NCBI GenBank assembly: GCA_014804905.1
Contig: JAAUYX010000023.1
Coordinates: 4,039-12,172 of the forward strand
From: Desulfovibrio sp.
Lineage (GTDB): Bacteria; Desulfobacterota; Desulfovibrionia; Desulfovibrionales; Desulfovibrionaceae
Reading direction: 5' to 3'
DNA length: 8,134 nt
The notes below the pieces were generated by a model. That model was not told the origin of the DNA, made no database searches, and saw only the letters and a program-made list of their open reading frames with translations. A program made the translations under genes and the position numbers. Position 1 is the first letter of the stretch. Every line of letters begins with the position of its first letter. Shown here piece after piece: positions 5,864 through 8,134 of this stretch.

Positions 5864-8134
5864 TTATTTCCCTTGCGCTCCCGTCAGGGCTGTATAGCGC
5901 TCAAACAATTTCATCACTATTTCTTCTTCGCTGGCTGCAGGGGAAATTCCATAGAGTTTAAGTACCTCTTTATCCAGCTTTTGGTGTGCCTTCAGCAAGG
6001 CCGGGGGCATGGTCAAGGGGCCGTAGAGGTCCGCGAGGCTGCTCCCCGCGAACTTGGCCCTGGTGTCCAGAATGTCCCGGGCAAGGCGCTTGATACGCTG
6101 TTCCTTTTTCTCGTCCCGTTCCGGCCACGGGAAATTATTGTACACAATATCCTTTGAATACCGATAGCGCATTTCTAAACGGCCAGCTACTGCGCGTATC
6201 CAAGCGTTATGGACACTCGAGGACAATACGCCAAAATGATACAAAGTAGCATTTGGCATTAAGAATAATAAATTACTGCATATTGTTTCAGGACCTTCAA
6301 ATCCAATAGGCAAATAAAAACGCCTTTCCGATGATACTTCGGGAATAACTAAATAATTAGTGTCCGGCATATTTTCGACGTGAAAACGAGTCGGTTTATC
6401 CGCTAATTTCTGGGTTGGTTTACTGACGCTTTTAAGCCTATATTCTCGAACATTTTTTATTAGCTTTAAACATTCTGGCATTTTTTTTAGCTCTGTCGGG
6501 CTACAATTCCCTAACCATAAACAGAACCTTTCCTTATTATTTAAAAACTCTTCAGCGCCCATGAATCTATGAAAATATTTTTTAGATTTAGGCTCTTTTG
6601 CTATAAATTCTTCCATTTCCTTGGCTACAAATAAATAATTTCCTCCATCTATTGGTTTATTTCCGATTCCGATTTCTGGAACTTCTGAAATAGGCTTTTT
6701 TCTTGATTCTACATAAATATTTTTTGCATCTACTAAATATCCATTAATATTTTTTGCTTTTATTTTTTCATCATTTTCAAAGATAAATTTATTTGTATTT
6801 TTCTGACGATTAAATCCAATAATAACACAGTGAACTGCGGCATTTCCTCTTGCATTATTCCGCCATTTAAATGTTTTATAGGCAAAATTAATATTGCTTC
6901 CATTTTCCAAAATCGGCTTCCAGAGGAGGCCAGGCTGGACACCCTGAGTTATTGAATTCGTGGCAACAAACGCCGTTTTCACCCGAGGGAACTTCTGCAT
7001 TATCTCATCTGCTTTTTTAAACCAGCAGGTGACATAATCGAGCTCACTGGCGAGCCTGGAATCTCTGAAAAGATTCCTCACCTCTTCCTTCTGGTCCCTG
7101 GTCATTATCCGCGCACCCACGAAGGGCGGATTGCCCAGGATGTAGGAAAGCTCCTTACCGGGAACCACATCGAGCCAATCCATTTTCAGTGAGTTTTTAT
7201 GTTCGATGACGGCACTCTGCTTCAAGGGCAGGCGGATATAATAGCTGCCGAAGGTTTCGGCGGCCTCCATGTTCATCTGGTGGTCCATGAGCCACATGCC
7301 CACCTGGGCGATCTGGGCGGGAAATTCTTCCCGCTCGATGCCGAAGAACTGGTTGACCCTCACCTTGAGGAGCAGGCCCAGGTCCAGATGTTGCTGGGCG
7401 GTCTCGACCTTCATTTTCAGGATGGCGAGCTCAAGGCGCCGCAGCTCCCGATAGGTGATGATGAGAAAATTGCCGCAGCCGCAGGCCGGGTCCAGAAACT
7501 TCAGGCTTGCGATCCTGTTGTGAAATTCGTCCAGCCTGGCGGGGCTTGCCTTGATTTTTTCAAACTCCGCCCACAGGTCGTCCATAAACAGCGGATTGAT
7601 GAGCTTCAGGATATTCTCTTCGCTGGTATAATGCGCGCCGAGGGCCCTGCGCTTTTTCTTGTCCATGACGCCCTGAAAGATGGAGCCGAAAATGGCCGGC
7701 GAGATCCTGCTCCAGTCAAATTCGCCGCACTGGATGAGCAGTTGGCGCATTTTGCCGTCAAAATCCGCGAGCGGCAAAATTTCTGAAAACAGCTTGCCGT
7801 TGATATATTGAAACTGCAAAAGCGTCGGCGTGAGGAGCTTGTGCTGCTTTCTCTCCTCGGGCGGCATATCCAGCACTTCAAAGAGCTTTGCGAGGCGCCC
7901 CGCGAGGTCGCTGCCGTCCTTTTGTGAGTTTTCCACATAGTCGAGGAAGGCCCCCTTGGGGAAAATGCCTGTATCATCGGCGAACAGGCAGAAGAGCAGC
8001 CGGACCAGGTATATCTCGAGGGGATGCCCGGCATAGCCGTAGTCCAGCAGGGCGTCATGCAGGCTCGCCATTTTTTCGGCCGCCTGCACATTGACCTCAA
8101 GCTGCTCTTCGGGCGCGCGGGCAATCTCGTAGCC
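5864..8134 (-). CDS. MmeI-like Type IIL/IIG restriction-modification enzyme, 5' end outside window
   Basis: The frame is open from the right edge to TAA at 5864, giving 756 visible residues, numbered here from the edge. A GTG at 8089 is not the start, because GYEIARAPEEQLEVN precedes it in frame. MmeI relatives run about 900-950 residues, so the missing N-terminus should hold the PD-(D/E)XK nuclease. Visible parts in order: a helical connector with RLLFCLFADDTGIFP (45-59); methylase motif X GAHYTS (166-171); motif I FLDPACGCGNF (213-223), for S-adenosylmethionine; motif IV NPPF (335-338), typical of N6-adenine methylation; a target recognition region (about 412-640); and a tail with YNNFPWP (665-671) and SLADLYGPLTMPPALLKAH. 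In this family a single polypeptide both cuts and methylates, usually protecting the host by one-strand adenine methylation, and serves as phage defence. GC content is below that of the core genes and falls to about 31% in the recognition region. The gene converges on tRNA-Val. Without the N-terminus, an orphan methylase cannot be excluded. Confidence 0.88.
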   Translation of the reverse strand, partial: GYEIARAPEEQLEVNVQAAEKMASLHDALLDYGYAGHPLEIYLVRLLFCLFADDTGIFPKGAFLDYVENSQKDGSDLAGRLAKLFEVLDMPPEERKQHKLLTPTLLQFQYINGKLFSEILPLADFDGKMRQLLIQCGEFDWSRISPAIFGSIFQGVMDKKKRRALGAHYTSEENILKLINPLFMDDLWAEFEKIKASPARLDEFHNRIASLKFLDPACGCGNFLIITYRELRRLELAILKMKVETAQQHLDLGLLLKVRVNQFFGIEREEFPAQIAQVGMWLMDHQMNMEAAETFGSYYIRLPLKQSAVIEHKNSLKMDWLDVVPGKELSYILGNPPFVGARIMTRDQKEEVRNLFRDSRLASELDYVTCWFKKADEIMQKFPRVKTAFVATNSITQGVQPGLLWKPILENGSNINFAYKTFKWRNNARGNAAVHCVIIGFNRQKNTNKFIFENDEKIKAKNINGYLVDAKNIYVESRKKPISEVPEIGIGNKPIDGGNYLFVAKEMEEFIAKEPKSKKYFHRFMGAEEFLNNKERFCLWLGNCSPTELKKMPECLKLIKNVREYRLKSVSKPTQKLADKPTRFHVENMPDTNYLVIPEVSSERRFYLPIGFEGPETICSNLLFLMPNATLYHFGVLSSSVHNAWIRAVAGRLEMRYRYSKDIVYNNFPWPERDEKKEQRIKRLARDILDTRAKFAGSSLADLYGPLTMPPALLKAHQKLDKEVLKLYGISPAASEEEIVMKLFERYTALTGAQGK
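6241..6900. other. AT-rich mosaic block covering the predicted target recognition domain
   Basis: My hand count gives 204 G+C in 660 bases, about 31%, with one 60-base stretch (6721-6780) near 18%. In the same gene, 6001-6060 is about 73%, 7081-7140 about 62%, and 7441-7500 and 8041-8100 about 58%. The reading frame continues through the block without a stop. It encodes visible residues of about 412-631, Lys/Asn/Ile-rich sequence between the last methylase strands (FKWRNNARGNAAVHCVIIGF) and the conserved tail. Transition zones of 43-52% GC lie at 6121-6240 and 6901-7080. The composition is measured; origin by recombination is inferred. Confidence 0.8.

Noticed and set aside
5683..5961. A 92-codon plus-strand frame starting at the tRNA.
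   Set aside because: It runs through the tRNA gene and then antisense into the restriction-modification gene, and has no recognisable protein features.
6296..6304. TTCAAATCC repeats nine bases of the tRNA T-loop region (5740-5748), a possible attachment-site copy.
   Set aside because: Nine bases with no extension on either side, inside the coding frame of the methylase, is expected by chance. A real attachment site would include more of the tRNA 3' end.
6481..6780. Runs of T and A in the AT-rich block as possible promoters, terminators or a CRISPR-like array.
   Set aside because: The frame stays open through the block, there is no regular repeat spacing, and chance hexamers are expected at about 30% GC.
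7470..7494. Cysteine in methylase motif I (DPACGCGNF) where many methylases have serine.
   Set aside because: From memory, the same Cys variant is common among MmeI-like methylases, so it reads as a family feature and not a damaged active site. The S-adenosylmethionine loop glycines are intact.
8087..8089. GTG as the start codon of the restriction-modification gene.
   Set aside because: The frame continues upstream to the window edge with family-like sequence (GYEIARAPEEQLEVN), so this GTG is an internal valine codon and the true start is outside the window.

Overview
The window is high-GC bacterial chromosomal DNA: hand-counted 60-base samples give about 72-77% GC in the aroC and recD2 genes. 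The housekeeping genes look Desulfovibrio-like (Desulfobacterota). That placement is an impression from protein character and composition, not a database result.

Layout, left to right. (1) Positions 1-1916, minus strand: the N-terminal two thirds of an M16C zinc metallopeptidase (PreP/falcilysin type). Its 3' end lies beyond the left edge. (2) Positions 1917-2123: a divergent intergenic region with a convincing sigma70-type promoter for the rightward genes and a weaker one for the peptidase. (3) Positions 2124-3239, plus strand: chorismate synthase, aroC. (4) Positions 3268-5604, plus strand: recD2, a stand-alone RecD-family SF1B helicase, 28 bp after aroC and probably cotranscribed. (5) Positions 5687-5762, plus strand: tRNA-Val(UAC) with encoded CCA. 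Its apparent promoter has a -35 box, TTGACA, that contains the recD2 stop codon. (6) Positions 5864-8134, minus strand: the C-terminal 756 residues of a fused restriction-modification enzyme of the MmeI (Type IIL/IIG) kind. The N-terminal nuclease end lies beyond the right edge.

The left 5.6 kb is ordinary core genome: peptide turnover, aromatic amino-acid biosynthesis and DNA repair. The boundary to accessory DNA appears to be the 3' end of the tRNA gene, a common integration point. The restriction-modification gene is poorer in GC than the core (about 48-62% in most of its methylase half). Inside it is a sharply delimited block of about 31% GC (6241-6900) that coincides with the predicted target recognition domain. 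This mosaic is the most interesting signal in the window. It suggests that the DNA-specificity module was exchanged by recombination while the catalytic scaffold stayed. No CRISPR array, transposase, integrase or unknown multi-gene system is visible. No gene-free stretch exceeds 300 bases.
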